Part shown: positions 34,972 to 44,124 of the stretch, piece after piece
Position numbering within the stretch: the stretch's first letter is position 1
How the letters are laid out: every line of letters begins with the position of its first letter
Assembly: GCA_023389155.1 (NCBI GenBank)
Contig: JAEWEV010000011.1
Location: 62,001-126,000 of the forward strand
Origin: Pseudomonadota bacterium
GTDB taxonomy: Bacteria > Pseudomonadota > Gammaproteobacteria > Burkholderiales > Burkholderiaceae_B
DNA length: 64,000 bases
Direction: 5' to 3'
Notes under the pieces: model-generated
Database searches by the model: none
Told to the model about the DNA's origin: nothing
The model's input: only the letters and a program-made list of their open reading frames with translations
Position numbers and translations under genes: made by a program

Positions 34972-36014
34972 ACGGCAAGGGAAACATCCGCTTTGAGGGT
35001 ATCAGCCGATCGTTTGGCGACCTGCGTGTCGTCAACGATATCAATCTGGATATCCGGCCGGGGGAGTTTTTCTCCCTGCTGGGCCCCAGCGGATCCGGCA
35101 AAACGACGACGCTGATGATGCTGGCCGGTTTCGTGCTGCCGGACTGCGGCAAAATCCTGCTGGATGGGCGCGATATCAGCGCGCTCTCTCCGCAGGAACG
35201 CAATTTGGGCATGGTATTTCAGAATTACGCCCTGTTCCCGCACATGAATGTTCTGGAAAACGTCATGTTTCCGCTCAAGGTACGGAAATACGCCAGTGCC
35301 GACTGTACGGAACGCGCCAAATGGGCGATTGATCTTGTTCGCCTGACCGGTTTTGAAAAACGCCTGCCCAAAGAACTGTCCGGGGGCCAGCAACAGCGGG
35401 TCGCCCTGGCACGGGCCATTGTTTTTCATCCGGAAGTGGTTCTGATGGATGAGCCCCTGGGTGCACTGGATAAGAATCTGCGCTACCAGATGCAGATGGA
35501 AATCAAGGAACTGCAGAACCGCCTGAATATGACAGTTGTGTTTGTCACGCATGACCAGGAAGAGGCCATGAATATGTCTGACAGGATTGCGATCATGAAT
35601 AACGGTCGCATCGAACAGATCGGTACGCCACGTGAGGTCTACGAATCGCCCAGAAACGTGTTCTCGGCAGGCTTCCTGGGCGAGGCAAACCTGCTGGATT
35701 ATGGCGCACTGGATCCGGTGTTGCGCGAGCATATGCAGATGCGGGAAGGCGACTGTCTGTTCATCCGTCCCGAAAGGCTCATGCTTGCAGAGCACGGCAC
35801 ATCGACAGGCGAGCAGGCTTCGGCGCTGGTAGGAGAAGTCAGGCACGTGTCATTTCTTGGCCATATCGTGCGCTACCAGGTCAGCCTGAACTCGGCTTCC
35901 AAGGTCTATGCTGACGTCACAAACGCAACCGACATGAAAGTCTTTGATGTAGGCGACCCGGTTATCCTTAACTGGAAGACGCCGGAAGATATAAGGATCA
36001 TCCAACATGCTTGA
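34953..36014 (+). CDS. PotA-type ABC transporter ATP-binding protein
   Basis: 353 residues from TTG at 34953, which has AAGGAG eight bases upstream; the GTG at 34944 overlaps that site and is unlikely. Walker A is GPSGSGKTT (44-52), then QNYALFPHMNV (Q-loop), LSGGQQQRVALARAI, Walker B VLMDEPLGALD, and the switch histidine in FVTHDQEEAM. The C-terminal TOBE domain (about 280-350) is present. It powers import by the two permeases that follow. The gene overlaps the substrate-binding protein gene by 19 bases and the permease gene by 8 bases, showing tight coupling. Confidence 0.93.
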   Translation: MDTERVNGKGNIRFEGISRSFGDLRVVNDINLDIRPGEFFSLLGPSGSGKTTTLMMLAGFVLPDCGKILLDGRDISALSPQERNLGMVFQNYALFPHMNVLENVMFPLKVRKYASADCTERAKWAIDLVRLTGFEKRLPKELSGGQQQRVALARAIVFHPEVVLMDEPLGALDKNLRYQMQMEIKELQNRLNMTVVFVTHDQEEAMNMSDRIAIMNNGRIEQIGTPREVYESPRNVFSAGFLGEANLLDYGALDPVLREHMQMREGDCLFIRPERLMLAEHGTSTGEQASALVGEVRHVSFLGHIVRYQVSLNSASKVYADVTNATDMKVFDVGDPVILNWKTPEDIRIIQHA

Positions 36015-36882
36015 TGCCCCTGCCCTGCGTGCAACGGCCGCACCTGCCCCAAGGCGGCTCCGGCTGAGTAACGAGATGCTGCTCTATCCGGTGCTGGCGT
36101 TTCTGCTGATATTCTTCGTGCTGCCTATCGGATGGTTCTTCATCAAATCGGCGCTGGATTACGACGGAAACTTTTTTCTGATGCTCTACCAGACGTTTAG
36201 CTCGAATCTGTTCATGTCTGTCGCCCTGAAAACGGTGTGGATATCGCTGATCGTCACGCTTCTGGCATTGCTTTGCGCCTATCCGGTAGCCTATACGATG
36301 AGCCGGTCGGGCTCGCTCAATTTCACGCTTATTATTATCTGCGTAATCGTGCCCTACTTTACCTCGATTATCGTACGCACTTACTCATGGATGATCATCC
36401 TGGGAACGCGAGGTGTCATCAACACCTTTCTGATGCAGATCGGCGTGATCGACAAGCCAATCAACCTGATGTACAACATGGTCGGTGTCACTATCGGTAT
36501 GACATATGTCCTGCTGCCATACTTTGTGCTGACGCTTTTCTCTACGATGAAAGGCATCGATATGTGGTTACTGCAAGCGGGCAGAAGCATGGGGGCATCA
36601 AATTTCTATATTTTCCGCCGTATCTTCTTCCCGCTGAGCATGCCTGGCATTATCTCTGGATTCCTGATTGTTTACATTCTGGCAGTCGGCTTTTTCGTCA
36701 CCCCGGCATTGATGGGCGGGCCCGATGACGTGATGCTGGCCATGCTCATTCAGCGAAATATCGAAGTCTCGGTCAACTGGCCTCTGGCGTCTGCCTTGTC
36801 ACTGTTTTTGCTGGTCATCACCCTAATCATCTACACCATTTATTGCAAATACACCGACCTTGACAAAATGCTGGGGAAATAG
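36007..36882 (+). CDS. PotB-type ABC transporter permease
   Basis: 291 residues with six membrane helices: about 28-48, 74-98, 105-130, 155-180, 205-230 and 255-278. The EAA loop that docks with the ATPase is seen in LLQAGRSMGASNFYIFRRIF followed by PLSMPGIISG. The start overlaps the ATPase gene by 8 bases. It forms the inner-membrane channel with the PotC-type partner 10 bases downstream. Substrate as for the binding protein, probably an amine or amino-acid derivative. Confidence 0.92.
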   Translation: MLDAPALRATAAPAPRRLRLSNEMLLYPVLAFLLIFFVLPIGWFFIKSALDYDGNFFLMLYQTFSSNLFMSVALKTVWISLIVTLLALLCAYPVAYTMSRSGSLNFTLIIICVIVPYFTSIIVRTYSWMIILGTRGVINTFLMQIGVIDKPINLMYNMVGVTIGMTYVLLPYFVLTLFSTMKGIDMWLLQAGRSMGASNFYIFRRIFFPLSMPGIISGFLIVYILAVGFFVTPALMGGPDDVMLAMLIQRNIEVSVNWPLASALSLFLLVITLIIYTIYCKYTDLDKMLGK

Positions 36883-36891
36883 GACAGGATC

Positions 36892-37686
36892 ATGCGCAAT
36901 CAACTGAGAATCGTCAACGTCGTTTCATTTATATTATGCATCGTGCTGATTGCACCGATTGTCATCGTGATTGTGATGTCTTTCGGGGAAAGCAGCTACA
37001 TGACCTTCCCACCGGACTCGCTTTCCACAAAATGGTACGAAGAATTTTTTTCCAGCCCGGACTGGATGGCATCCCTGATGTCCAGTTTTATCATCGCACT
37101 GCTTGCGAGCGTGATCGCCACCACGCTGGGTTTCCTCGGCGCGTATTCGCTGGTCCGAGGCACTTACGGTCACAAGAAACTGCTCGTCTCGTTTTGCCTG
37201 CTGCCTCTGATTATTCCTACCATTATTACAGCTGTCGCCCTGTACTTTACTTCGGTTCCCCTGGAGCTGGTCGGCTCAAAAATATGGATTGCCGTCTGTC
37301 ACGCCATGCTGGCAATACCTGTAGTGCTGCTGATTCTGATCAGTTCCCTGCAGAACATTGATGTATCGGTAGAGCGCGCCGCTGAAGTATTTGGCGCAAG
37401 CAAATTCTACACATTGACACGTGTCATTATTCCACTTGCCATTCCAGGCATTCTGTCTTCCCTGTTTTTCAGTTTTCTGACTTCCTTCGACGAACTTATC
37501 GTCTCCCTCTTCCTGTCAGGACTGGAAAGCGAGACTATGCCTGTCAGGATTTGGAACAGCCTGCTTATGAATATGGAGCCGGTGATTGCAGCAATCAGCA
37601 CATTCCTGATATTTGTGACGGTGATACTGCTTCTGCTTGAGCTGGTTGTCAGAAAGACGCGGACAAAACAGCTCAGATCATCCTAG
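36892..37686 (+). CDS. PotC-type ABC transporter permease
   Basis: 264 residues with six membrane helices. The EAA loop is RAAEVFGASKFYTLTRVIIP followed by LAIPGILSS. FDELIVSLFLSGLESETMPV is typical of PotC proteins. Last gene of the operon FAD oxidoreductase, binding protein, ATPase, two permeases. A hairpin at 37724-37752 stands between it and the convergent IclR gene. Confidence 0.92.
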   Translation: MRNQLRIVNVVSFILCIVLIAPIVIVIVMSFGESSYMTFPPDSLSTKWYEEFFSSPDWMASLMSSFIIALLASVIATTLGFLGAYSLVRGTYGHKKLLVSFCLLPLIIPTIITAVALYFTSVPLELVGSKIWIAVCHAMLAIPVVLLILISSLQNIDVSVERAAEVFGASKFYTLTRVIIPLAIPGILSSLFFSFLTSFDELIVSLFLSGLESETMPVRIWNSLLMNMEPVIAAISTFLIFVTVILLLLELVVRKTRTKQLRSS

Positions 37687-37723
37687 CTGAATCTGTAGTA
37701 TTGAAAAAAGCTGCCTTATCCAG

Positions 37724-37752
37724 GCCAGGGCTCCTCCTGCAGGGGCCCTGGC
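37724..37752. terminator. Hairpin between convergent PotC-type and IclR genes
   Basis: GCCAGGG (37724-37730) pairs with CCCTGGC (37746-37752), and the inner bases extend the stem partly. On the minus strand a T-run follows about 12 bases later. It probably serves both converging transcripts. Confidence 0.5.
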
Positions 37753-37756
37753 ATGA

Positions 37757-38515
37757 TCAAAGAAAGGTCCGGGCGATTTCACTTGCGGTATGTTCCAATT
37801 CGGGCTTGAGATCCATTAATTCTTCAAAACGTTTCTCTTCGTCAAACGCCTGCACGGCTACTGCTGCACATATCCGGTTTTTCCCCAGCGAAACAGGCAC
37901 CGCCACCGCGCTCATTCCCTCCACATGCTCGTGCCGACTGATGCCATAACGCCGCCTTCGGGTTCGTGCCAGCTCTGCCTCCAGTTCGGCTGCGTCGGTA
38001 ATACTTTGTGGTGTTCTGGCCCGTAATGGCAGGCTATGCAGGAGCCGGTCGCGTCGCTGCTTGGGCAACAGGCTCAGCAGCAGTTTCCCACTGGCCGAAC
38101 AGTGCATGGGAACATGAGAACCGGGTTTGAGGCCAAGCGTGATTGCCCCTGGATACTGGGCACGATCCAGATAAATAATTTCGTGCCCGCTGATCGCCGT
38201 TAAATTACAGTTGAGCTTGACGCGATCCACCAGTTCACTTAACAGTGCATGGCGCGCCACAGCCAGACTTCCCGAGCTCATTAGCACTTTCACTGAAAAC
38301 TGGCGTATCCGCGCCGAGCACTCATACTTTTTACTGTCGGATACCTGCACAATCAGCCAGGCGGCCTCCAGTTGCTTGAGAATCCGGTGAACGGTCTGCT
38401 TTGGCAGATGGATCTGTTCCACCACCTCGCTCAATTGCATCGGCCGACCAGCCGTGGCCAGAATTTCCAGCACTCGAAACGACCGGATCGCTGCCGCGTT
38501 ATCCGTTGCACTCAT
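37757..38515 (-). CDS. sauR: IclR-family regulator of the sulfoacetate genes (SauR-like)
   Basis: 252 residues. Winged helix at the N-terminus (AIRSFRVLEILATAGRPMQL, VEQIHLPKQTVHRILKQLEA) and IclR effector domain (HVPMHCSASGKLLLSLLPKQ, HEHVEGMSAVAVPVSLGKN). Divergent from the genes for an acylating aldehyde dehydrogenase, an acyl-CoA ligase and an MFS carrier. This is the gene content of sauRSTU, described for sulfoacetate breakdown in Cupriavidus necator, so SauR is the best name; the assignment depends on the neighbours, not on this protein alone. A long inverted repeat in the 225-base gap is its likely target. Confidence 0.8.
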   Translation of the reverse strand: MSATDNAAAIRSFRVLEILATAGRPMQLSEVVEQIHLPKQTVHRILKQLEAAWLIVQVSDSKKYECSARIRQFSVKVLMSSGSLAVARHALLSELVDRVKLNCNLTAISGHEIIYLDRAQYPGAITLGLKPGSHVPMHCSASGKLLLSLLPKQRRDRLLHSLPLRARTPQSITDAAELEAELARTRRRRYGISRHEHVEGMSAVAVPVSLGKNRICAAVAVQAFDEEKRFEELMDLKPELEHTASEIARTFL

Positions 38516-38600
38516 CGCGTTGACTCCTCCTCTGTCTGCAGTACTCAGGGTTCATGAGCTCTTCGGCTCTTTGGCTCTTTGGCTCCACTATAGAATCTTT

Positions 38601-38667
38601 GTCCCGAAAATCAACGAAAAGCATTTCTTGTGCTCTGCGACAAATGCAAAAGCGCAATTTTCGGGAC
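38601..38667. promoter_or_regulatory. Long-spaced inverted repeat between sauR and sauS
   Basis: GTCCCGAAAAT (38601-38611) and ATTTTCGGGAC (38657-38667) are perfect 11-base inverted copies separated by 45 bases. The pair sits midway between the two divergent start codons. Spacing of the copies is too long for a simple dimer site but suits two tetramer-bound sites or a loop; IclR-family proteins often act as dimers of dimers. Confidence 0.55.
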
Positions 38668-38740
38668 TTTTGACCGTTGAGCATAACCTATATTTTCAGA
38701 AATATTACAAATTCGATTTTTTCAATTCAGGGAGCCGCCA

Positions 38741-40171
38741 ATGGATACGATACATACCACCAGTCCGGAACAGATTACACAATCGGTCGCCCGCATTGTC
38801 GATCGGGCGCGCGTCGCTCAACGGCATTTTTCCTCGTTGCCACAGAAGCGCATTGATGAAGCCGTTTTGGCCGTGGGATGGGCCATCATGGCGCCGGAAC
38901 GCAACCGCCAGCTCGCCGAGAAAGCGGTTAGCGATACCGGCTTGGGAAACGTGCCCGACAAAATACGCAAGAATCATCGAAAAACCCTCGGGTTGCTGCG
39001 CGATCTGGACGGCGTGAAGACCAAGGGAGTTATTCGCTCGAACCCATCCACCGGCATTACGGAAATTGCCCGTCCAGTAGGCGTTGTGGCAGCGATCACG
39101 CCGTCAACGAACCCTGGTGCAACGCCGGCCAATAAAATCATCAATGCCATTAAATGCGGCAACGCCGTGATTGTGGCTCCTTCTCCCAAGGGCGCCGGAA
39201 CCAGCAGGTTGCTGATGGACTTCATATACGAAGAGTTCGACCGGATTGACATCCCTCGGGATCTGGTGCAAATGCTTCCAGACCCCATCAGCAAGATCGC
39301 GACATTGGCTCTGATGCAGCAGGCGGATCTGGTTGTCGCCACCGGCTCCCAGGCCAACGTGCGTATGGCGCATACCAGTGGCACGCCAGCCTTTGGCGTA
39401 GGGGCGGGAAATGTTGCCGCTATCGTGGATGAATCTGCAGATTTGCAGGCTGCGGCGCACATGATCCGGCAATCGAAAACCTTTGATAATGCCACCAGCT
39501 GCTCGTCGGAAAATAGCATCATTGTCCTGGAATCCGTCTACGATGCCACGCTGCAGGCTCTGGCAGACGAAGGCGGCATGATGCTGGATGAACCGGGTAA
39601 GCGGCGACTGCAGGATCTGATGTGGCGTGACGGAAAACTGAGTTCTGCCGCATCTGGCAAAAGCGCCAAACAAATTATGCAGGCTGCCGGTATCGTCGCT
39701 TCATCAAACACAAATGATATATGTTTTCTGATGGTAGAAGAAAACGGCTTCGGTGCAGCACATCCCTTTTCCGGGGAAAAGCTGGCTCCTGTTCTAACGG
39801 TATATAAGGCGCAGGATTTTAACGACGCCAGCCGTATCGCCGCAAACGTTTATGACTACATGGGCGCGGGCCACTCTATCGGCCTGCATACCTCACAGCC
39901 GGAACGGGCGCAGGAACTGGGCCTGACGCTGCCGGTTTCGCGAGTGATTGTGAATCAGGCTCACTGCTTTGCCACTGGTGGCAATTTTGACAACGGCCTG
40001 CCATTCTCGCTGTCAATGGGCTGCGGGACCTGGGGCGGTAACAGCTTTTCCGACAACATGAATTATCGTCACTATCTGAATATCACACGTGTGGTTCAGA
40101 CGATCCCTCCCCGAGAACCCCTTGCCGAAACAATCTTCGCCGATTATCTGAGGAGGTTTCATCATGTCTGA
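38741..40171 (+). CDS. sauS: Sulfoacetaldehyde dehydrogenase (acylating)
   Basis: 476 residues of the acylating aldehyde dehydrogenase family, which interconvert an acyl-CoA and an aldehyde with NAD(P)H. Catalytic Cys254 lies in NATSCSSENS, with the nucleotide-binding stretch VATGSQANVRMA (199-210) and GVGAGN (219-224). RPVGVVAAITPSTNP and IKCGNAVIVAPSPKG are the acylating subgroup marks. In the known pathway SauS reduces sulfoacetyl-CoA to sulfoacetaldehyde. The name rests on the family plus the CoA ligase (8-base overlap) and MFS gene that follow and the divergent IclR gene. Acetaldehyde or succinic semialdehyde dehydrogenases (acylating) are the alternative. Confidence 0.82.
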   Translation: MDTIHTTSPEQITQSVARIVDRARVAQRHFSSLPQKRIDEAVLAVGWAIMAPERNRQLAEKAVSDTGLGNVPDKIRKNHRKTLGLLRDLDGVKTKGVIRSNPSTGITEIARPVGVVAAITPSTNPGATPANKIINAIKCGNAVIVAPSPKGAGTSRLLMDFIYEEFDRIDIPRDLVQMLPDPISKIATLALMQQADLVVATGSQANVRMAHTSGTPAFGVGAGNVAAIVDESADLQAAAHMIRQSKTFDNATSCSSENSIIVLESVYDATLQALADEGGMMLDEPGKRRLQDLMWRDGKLSSAASGKSAKQIMQAAGIVASSNTNDICFLMVEENGFGAAHPFSGEKLAPVLTVYKAQDFNDASRIAANVYDYMGAGHSIGLHTSQPERAQELGLTLPVSRVIVNQAHCFATGGNFDNGLPFSLSMGCGTWGGNSFSDNMNYRHYLNITRVVQTIPPREPLAETIFADYLRRFHHV

Positions 40172-41690
40172 CAGCATCACAACATTAACGGGATTACTTG
40201 AACATAACGCGCGAGCATGGCAGGCAGACCCTTACCTGATCGATGCCGTCAGTGAGCAGGCGCTATCGTACGGCGATCTTGCCGATGAGTGCCGGGATTT
40301 CGCCAGGCAGCTGGCTGCACTTGGCATACAGCGCGGCGATACCGTCTCTGTATTCATGCCCAATGGTGTCAATACAGCCAGAATCATTATTGCAGCAATG
40401 TTCGGCGGATTTGTCATCAACCCGATCAATTTGCTGAGTCAGGAGAAGCAACTGGCTTATGTGCTCGGACATTCGGATGCCAGGATCGTCTTTACCACCA
40501 GGGAGCTGGAGTCTGTTGTGACTGGAGCACTGCAGACGGCGGGAGCACGAGTTCCTGTTATTACCACCACCGCAGATGACACCCGCCTTCCGACTCTGAC
40601 CCATGCCCCCCTCCCAGCCAGTGAAATCGGCCCTGTATTGGCGAACATGCCAGCTTTGCTGATGTACACCTCGGGTACGACAGGCGTGCCAAAAGGCGTT
40701 GTGCTGACCCACGCGAATCTGCTGGCAAGCGCCCGCGCCATTGCCATAGAACATCAATTGACGAAGTCTGACAGATGCCTTTGCGTGCTTCCCCTCTATC
40801 ATATTAATGCGATTGTGGTAAATCTGCTGACCCCACTGTTAAGCGCTGCCCCCGTTATCATTGACCGCAAGTTCTCGGCCTCTCAGTTTTGGCAACGAGT
40901 TCAGAAATTCGGATGCACGTGGATTAATGCCGTCCCCACTATTATCAGTTACCTGATCAATGACAACAATCCCTGCACGGCGGATCGCAGCAAAATACGC
41001 TTCTGCCGGTCTGCATCTGCAGCGCTTGCACCGTTTCATCACAAAGCTTTCGAAGAAAAATTCGGGATAGGCATTATCGAGACGATGGGAATGACAGAGA
41101 CGGCAGCACCCATCTTCAGCAATCCCTATGACCATTCCCAGCGCAAGATAGGCAGTATTGGCCGGCCTTCGGGTGTGCAGGCAAAAGTGGTAGATAAGAA
41201 TGGCAACGCACTGCCGCCAGGACAGAAAGGAGAAATTCTGGTCAGGGGTGCCAACGTCATGCCGGGCTACTACAAATCTGCCGAACAGACCAGCAAGGCC
41301 TTTACCGACGACGGCTGGCTGCGTACCGGCGATCTGGGATACCGGGATTCAGACGATTTCTATTTCATTACCGGTAGAGTCAAAGAGCTCATTATCAAAG
41401 GCGGTGAAAATATCGCCCCGCGAGAGATCGATGAAATTCTGCTGCTGCACCCTGATGTGCTTGATGCCGCCGTCGTCGGCATCGACGATCAGCATTACGG
41501 ACAGAATATTGCCGCATATATCGTGAAACGCACGACCACACGTAATGATGACGACCTGATCCGGGATATCAATCAATTTTGCGTCAAGGAACTGGGCACC
41601 TACAAGTCCCCGGCTGCGTTCCGTTTTGTGACTGAGTTGCCAAGAGGCCCCTCAGGAAAAGTTCAACGTTTGAAGTTGCTGGAGTTGTAA
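40164..41690 (+). CDS. sauT: Sulfoacetate-CoA ligase (AMP-forming)
   Basis: 508 residues of the adenylate-forming acyl-CoA synthetase family. ATP loop MYTSGTTGVPKG (168-179), GMTETAAP, the hinge and adenylate motif GWLRTGDLGYRDSDDFYF with GRVKELIIKGGENI, and the catalytic Lys499 in SGKVQRLKL. The start overlaps sauS by 8 bases and has AGGAGG upstream. In the described pathway SauT activates sulfoacetate to sulfoacetyl-CoA, which SauS then reduces. The residues that would set sulfonate specificity cannot be judged here, so the name is from context. Confidence 0.8.
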   Translation: MSDSITTLTGLLEHNARAWQADPYLIDAVSEQALSYGDLADECRDFARQLAALGIQRGDTVSVFMPNGVNTARIIIAAMFGGFVINPINLLSQEKQLAYVLGHSDARIVFTTRELESVVTGALQTAGARVPVITTTADDTRLPTLTHAPLPASEIGPVLANMPALLMYTSGTTGVPKGVVLTHANLLASARAIAIEHQLTKSDRCLCVLPLYHINAIVVNLLTPLLSAAPVIIDRKFSASQFWQRVQKFGCTWINAVPTIISYLINDNNPCTADRSKIRFCRSASAALAPFHHKAFEEKFGIGIIETMGMTETAAPIFSNPYDHSQRKIGSIGRPSGVQAKVVDKNGNALPPGQKGEILVRGANVMPGYYKSAEQTSKAFTDDGWLRTGDLGYRDSDDFYFITGRVKELIIKGGENIAPREIDEILLLHPDVLDAAVVGIDDQHYGQNIAAYIVKRTTTRNDDDLIRDINQFCVKELGTYKSPAAFRFVTELPRGPSGKVQRLKLLEL

Positions 41691-41736
41691 ACACTGCTGG
41701 AACAATCGTGCATGATTAAATCATCAAGGAGACAAC

Positions 41737-43068
41737 ATGATCAGGAATATAAAAACCAGACATATGATACTGGGCCTGCTCTGCGCAATGTACTTTATTG
41801 CGTATGTGGATCGGGTAAATATCGCCGTCGCCGCACCCTTCATTGCCAAGGAATTCAATCTTTCGCCCACAGAACTTGGTTTTATTTTTTCTGCCTTTGC
41901 CTACCCCTATCTGGTCATGCAGATACTGGGCGGGTGGCTGGCTGACAGGTTCGGGCCCAAGAAGATTCTGCTGCTGCTATCACTGATCTGGGGCCTGGCT
42001 ACCCTGCTGACCGGATTTGTCGGAGGATTAATCGCGCTTGTGATAATGCGATTACTGCTGGGAGTCGGTGAAGGAGGTGCATTTCCCACAGCGACGCGAG
42101 CAATGACATCATGGATGCCCAAATCGTCACGCGGCTTTGCACAAGGTATCACGCACAGTTTCTCCCGCCTGGGAGGCGCCATTACTCCCCCCATCGTACT
42201 AGCCATTGTTTACTACGCGGGTTGGCGCGAAGCATTCATCGTCCTGGGAGCATTGAGCCTGATCTGGACGCTGGCATATTTACTTCTGTTTACCGACACG
42301 CCCCATGAGCACAAAACCATTACCCAGGCAGAACTCGATGAGATTGGTGAACCTGCACGCAAAAACAAGGCCGCCGGCAAAACACCCTGGAAAGAAATGA
42401 TCAGCAAGATGTGGCTGGTCACCTTTGTCGATTTCTGCTACGGTTGGTCACTGTGGGTATTTCTTACCTGGCTACCCTCTTACCTTAAGGACGACAGAGG
42501 ATTCGACCTGAAAGCCATGGCCCTGTTCACAACCTTGCCCCTACTTGCAGGCGTGATCGGCGATACCCTTGGTGGCGTTATCTCCGACAAACTCTACGTC
42601 CGCACCAAACGACTTCGGTTTGCGCGAGTATCGGTGCTCTCTCTAGGTCTGTTCCTGGCGTTCGTGTGCATCATGCCCATGATTTTCATTCGCGATCCTC
42701 TTATCGCAATTGTGCTTATTTCTGCCTGCTTCTTTTTTCTTGAACTGACCAATCCCGTTCTGTGGAGTCTGCCTATGGATATTGCAGGCAAGTATGCTGG
42801 TACGGCAGGGGGCATGATGAACTCAGGATTCGGATTGGCGGGAGCCATTTCACCAGTAGTTTTCGGCTTTCTGATCCAGACAACGGGCAACTACACACTG
42901 CCATTTCTGATCTCCGGAGGCCTGCTGCTCGTAGGTGCGATTGCCGCGCTCAAAATCGATCCGAACCGCATCATTCAGGAAAACGCAGTCAGAGCGACGG
43001 AAAAATCATACAAATCAGGACCCACACCGGCCTTTGCACTTGGCATATCCTCCGGCCCAAAACGCTGA
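41737..43068 (+). CDS. sauU: MFS transporter, sulfoacetate uptake candidate
   Basis: 443 residues with about twelve membrane helices in two groups of six, a cytoplasmic loop near residues 200-225, and the MFS motif GGWLADRFGPKK (about 67-78). RVNIAVAAPFIAKEFNLSP is typical of the anion:cation symporter branch (phthalate/tartrate/glucarate permeases), the group to which SauU belongs. Preceded by AAGGAG. It follows sauT by 46 bases and closes the operon. It would import the sulfonate with protons or sodium. Confidence 0.82.
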   Translation: MIRNIKTRHMILGLLCAMYFIAYVDRVNIAVAAPFIAKEFNLSPTELGFIFSAFAYPYLVMQILGGWLADRFGPKKILLLLSLIWGLATLLTGFVGGLIALVIMRLLLGVGEGGAFPTATRAMTSWMPKSSRGFAQGITHSFSRLGGAITPPIVLAIVYYAGWREAFIVLGALSLIWTLAYLLLFTDTPHEHKTITQAELDEIGEPARKNKAAGKTPWKEMISKMWLVTFVDFCYGWSLWVFLTWLPSYLKDDRGFDLKAMALFTTLPLLAGVIGDTLGGVISDKLYVRTKRLRFARVSVLSLGLFLAFVCIMPMIFIRDPLIAIVLISACFFFLELTNPVLWSLPMDIAGKYAGTAGGMMNSGFGLAGAISPVVFGFLIQTTGNYTLPFLISGGLLLVGAIAALKIDPNRIIQENAVRATEKSYKSGPTPAFALGISSGPKR

Positions 43069-43363
43069 TGGCGTAAACATGGCAAGCCCGACTGAGTATA
43101 TGCGTTTCTCGATCGGGCTTACCCAAAGCCCACGATAATAAAATTCAATTCGGATTTAGCCGGCAGCGATGCAAGCGCCTGCCATTTACCATATTCGCGC
43201 ACTGCCCCTGCAGCTATCGAATGACATTCCTCAAATGTCACTGGCCGCGGCCATCGCCAGACGCGATGGCACCATCAAAAATGGCTGATTCAGATAATTC
43301 AGAACGTTAATTACAATCGAATTAACACTGTTCAATTCTCATTCCATCCATTCAGAGAGATCA

Positions 43364-44113
43364 ATGACAAATTATCGAATCGGCCAGATTGTGCCCAGCT
43401 CCAATACCACCATGGAAACGGAAATCCCAGCCATGCTGAACGCCCGTAGGCAACTGTTTCCCGAAGAAACCTTTACGTTTCATTCCGCTCGCATGCGCAT
43501 GATGAGCGTTACGCCCGAAGAATTAAAAGCAATGGATCAGGCCAGTGATCGCTGTGTGATCGAATTGAGCGATGCACGCATGGACGTTATGGCCTACGCT
43601 TGCCTTGTCGCCATCATGGCACAGGGAAATGGCTACCACCGCCAGTCGCAGGCACGGCTGCAGAAGGCAGTCCAGGAAAATAATGTGAACATTCCAATTC
43701 TGAGCTCTGCCGGCGCATTGGTAGATAGCCTGAAAGAAAAGAACCTGGGCACGGTATCGATCATTACCCCGTATATGAAGCCGCTCACGCAGCGCGTGAT
43801 AGAATACATTGAGGCCGAAGGGGTCAAGGTCAGGGACTCTGTCAGCCTGGAAGTATCTGATAATCTGGAAGTTGGTCGCCTGGATCCAGAAAATCTTCTG
43901 GAACATGTCAAACGCCTGGATATTGATGGCGTTGACGCTGTCATTCTGTCGGCCTGCGTGCAAATGCCATCCCTGCCTTCCATTCAGAAAGCAGAAGACA
44001 TGATCGGCAAACCGGTGCTGTCTGCCGCCGTCGCAACGGTTTATCAGATGCTTAAAACTCTCAACCTGGAAACACGGGTGCCCGACGCCGGATTCTTGTT
44101 ATCTGGTAAATAG
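43364..44113 (+). CDS. maiA: Maleate cis-trans isomerase (Asp/Glu racemase superfamily)
   Basis: 249 residues. The start YRIGQIVPSSNTTMETEIP matches maleate isomerases such as NicF. The two catalytic cysteines are Cys80 (MAYACLVAIMAQG) and Cys198 (LSACVQMPSL), 118 residues apart, the same spacing as Cys76 and Cys194 of the Nocardia farcinica enzyme. It converts maleate to fumarate (EC 5.2.1.1) without a cofactor. It lies 295 bases after the sau operon and 11 bases before a LysR gene. No nicotinate or gentisate genes are here, so the maleate source is outside the window. Arylmalonate decarboxylase is the next relative, but that enzyme has one catalytic cysteine. Confidence 0.9.
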   Translation: MTNYRIGQIVPSSNTTMETEIPAMLNARRQLFPEETFTFHSARMRMMSVTPEELKAMDQASDRCVIELSDARMDVMAYACLVAIMAQGNGYHRQSQARLQKAVQENNVNIPILSSAGALVDSLKEKNLGTVSIITPYMKPLTQRVIEYIEAEGVKVRDSVSLEVSDNLEVGRLDPENLLEHVKRLDIDGVDAVILSACVQMPSLPSIQKAEDMIGKPVLSAAVATVYQMLKTLNLETRVPDAGFLLSGK

Positions 44114-44124
44114 CTTGCCGTGCT

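Noticed and set aside
34848..35846. 332-codon open frame on the minus strand
   Set aside because: It is antisense to the PotA-type ATPase, whose Walker and signature motifs are clear; composition is that of a shadow frame.
43169..43288. 39-codon frame (starts MQAPAIYHIRALPLQL) between sauU and maleate isomerase
   Set aside because: No ribosome site and no similarity; too little evidence to call a gene.
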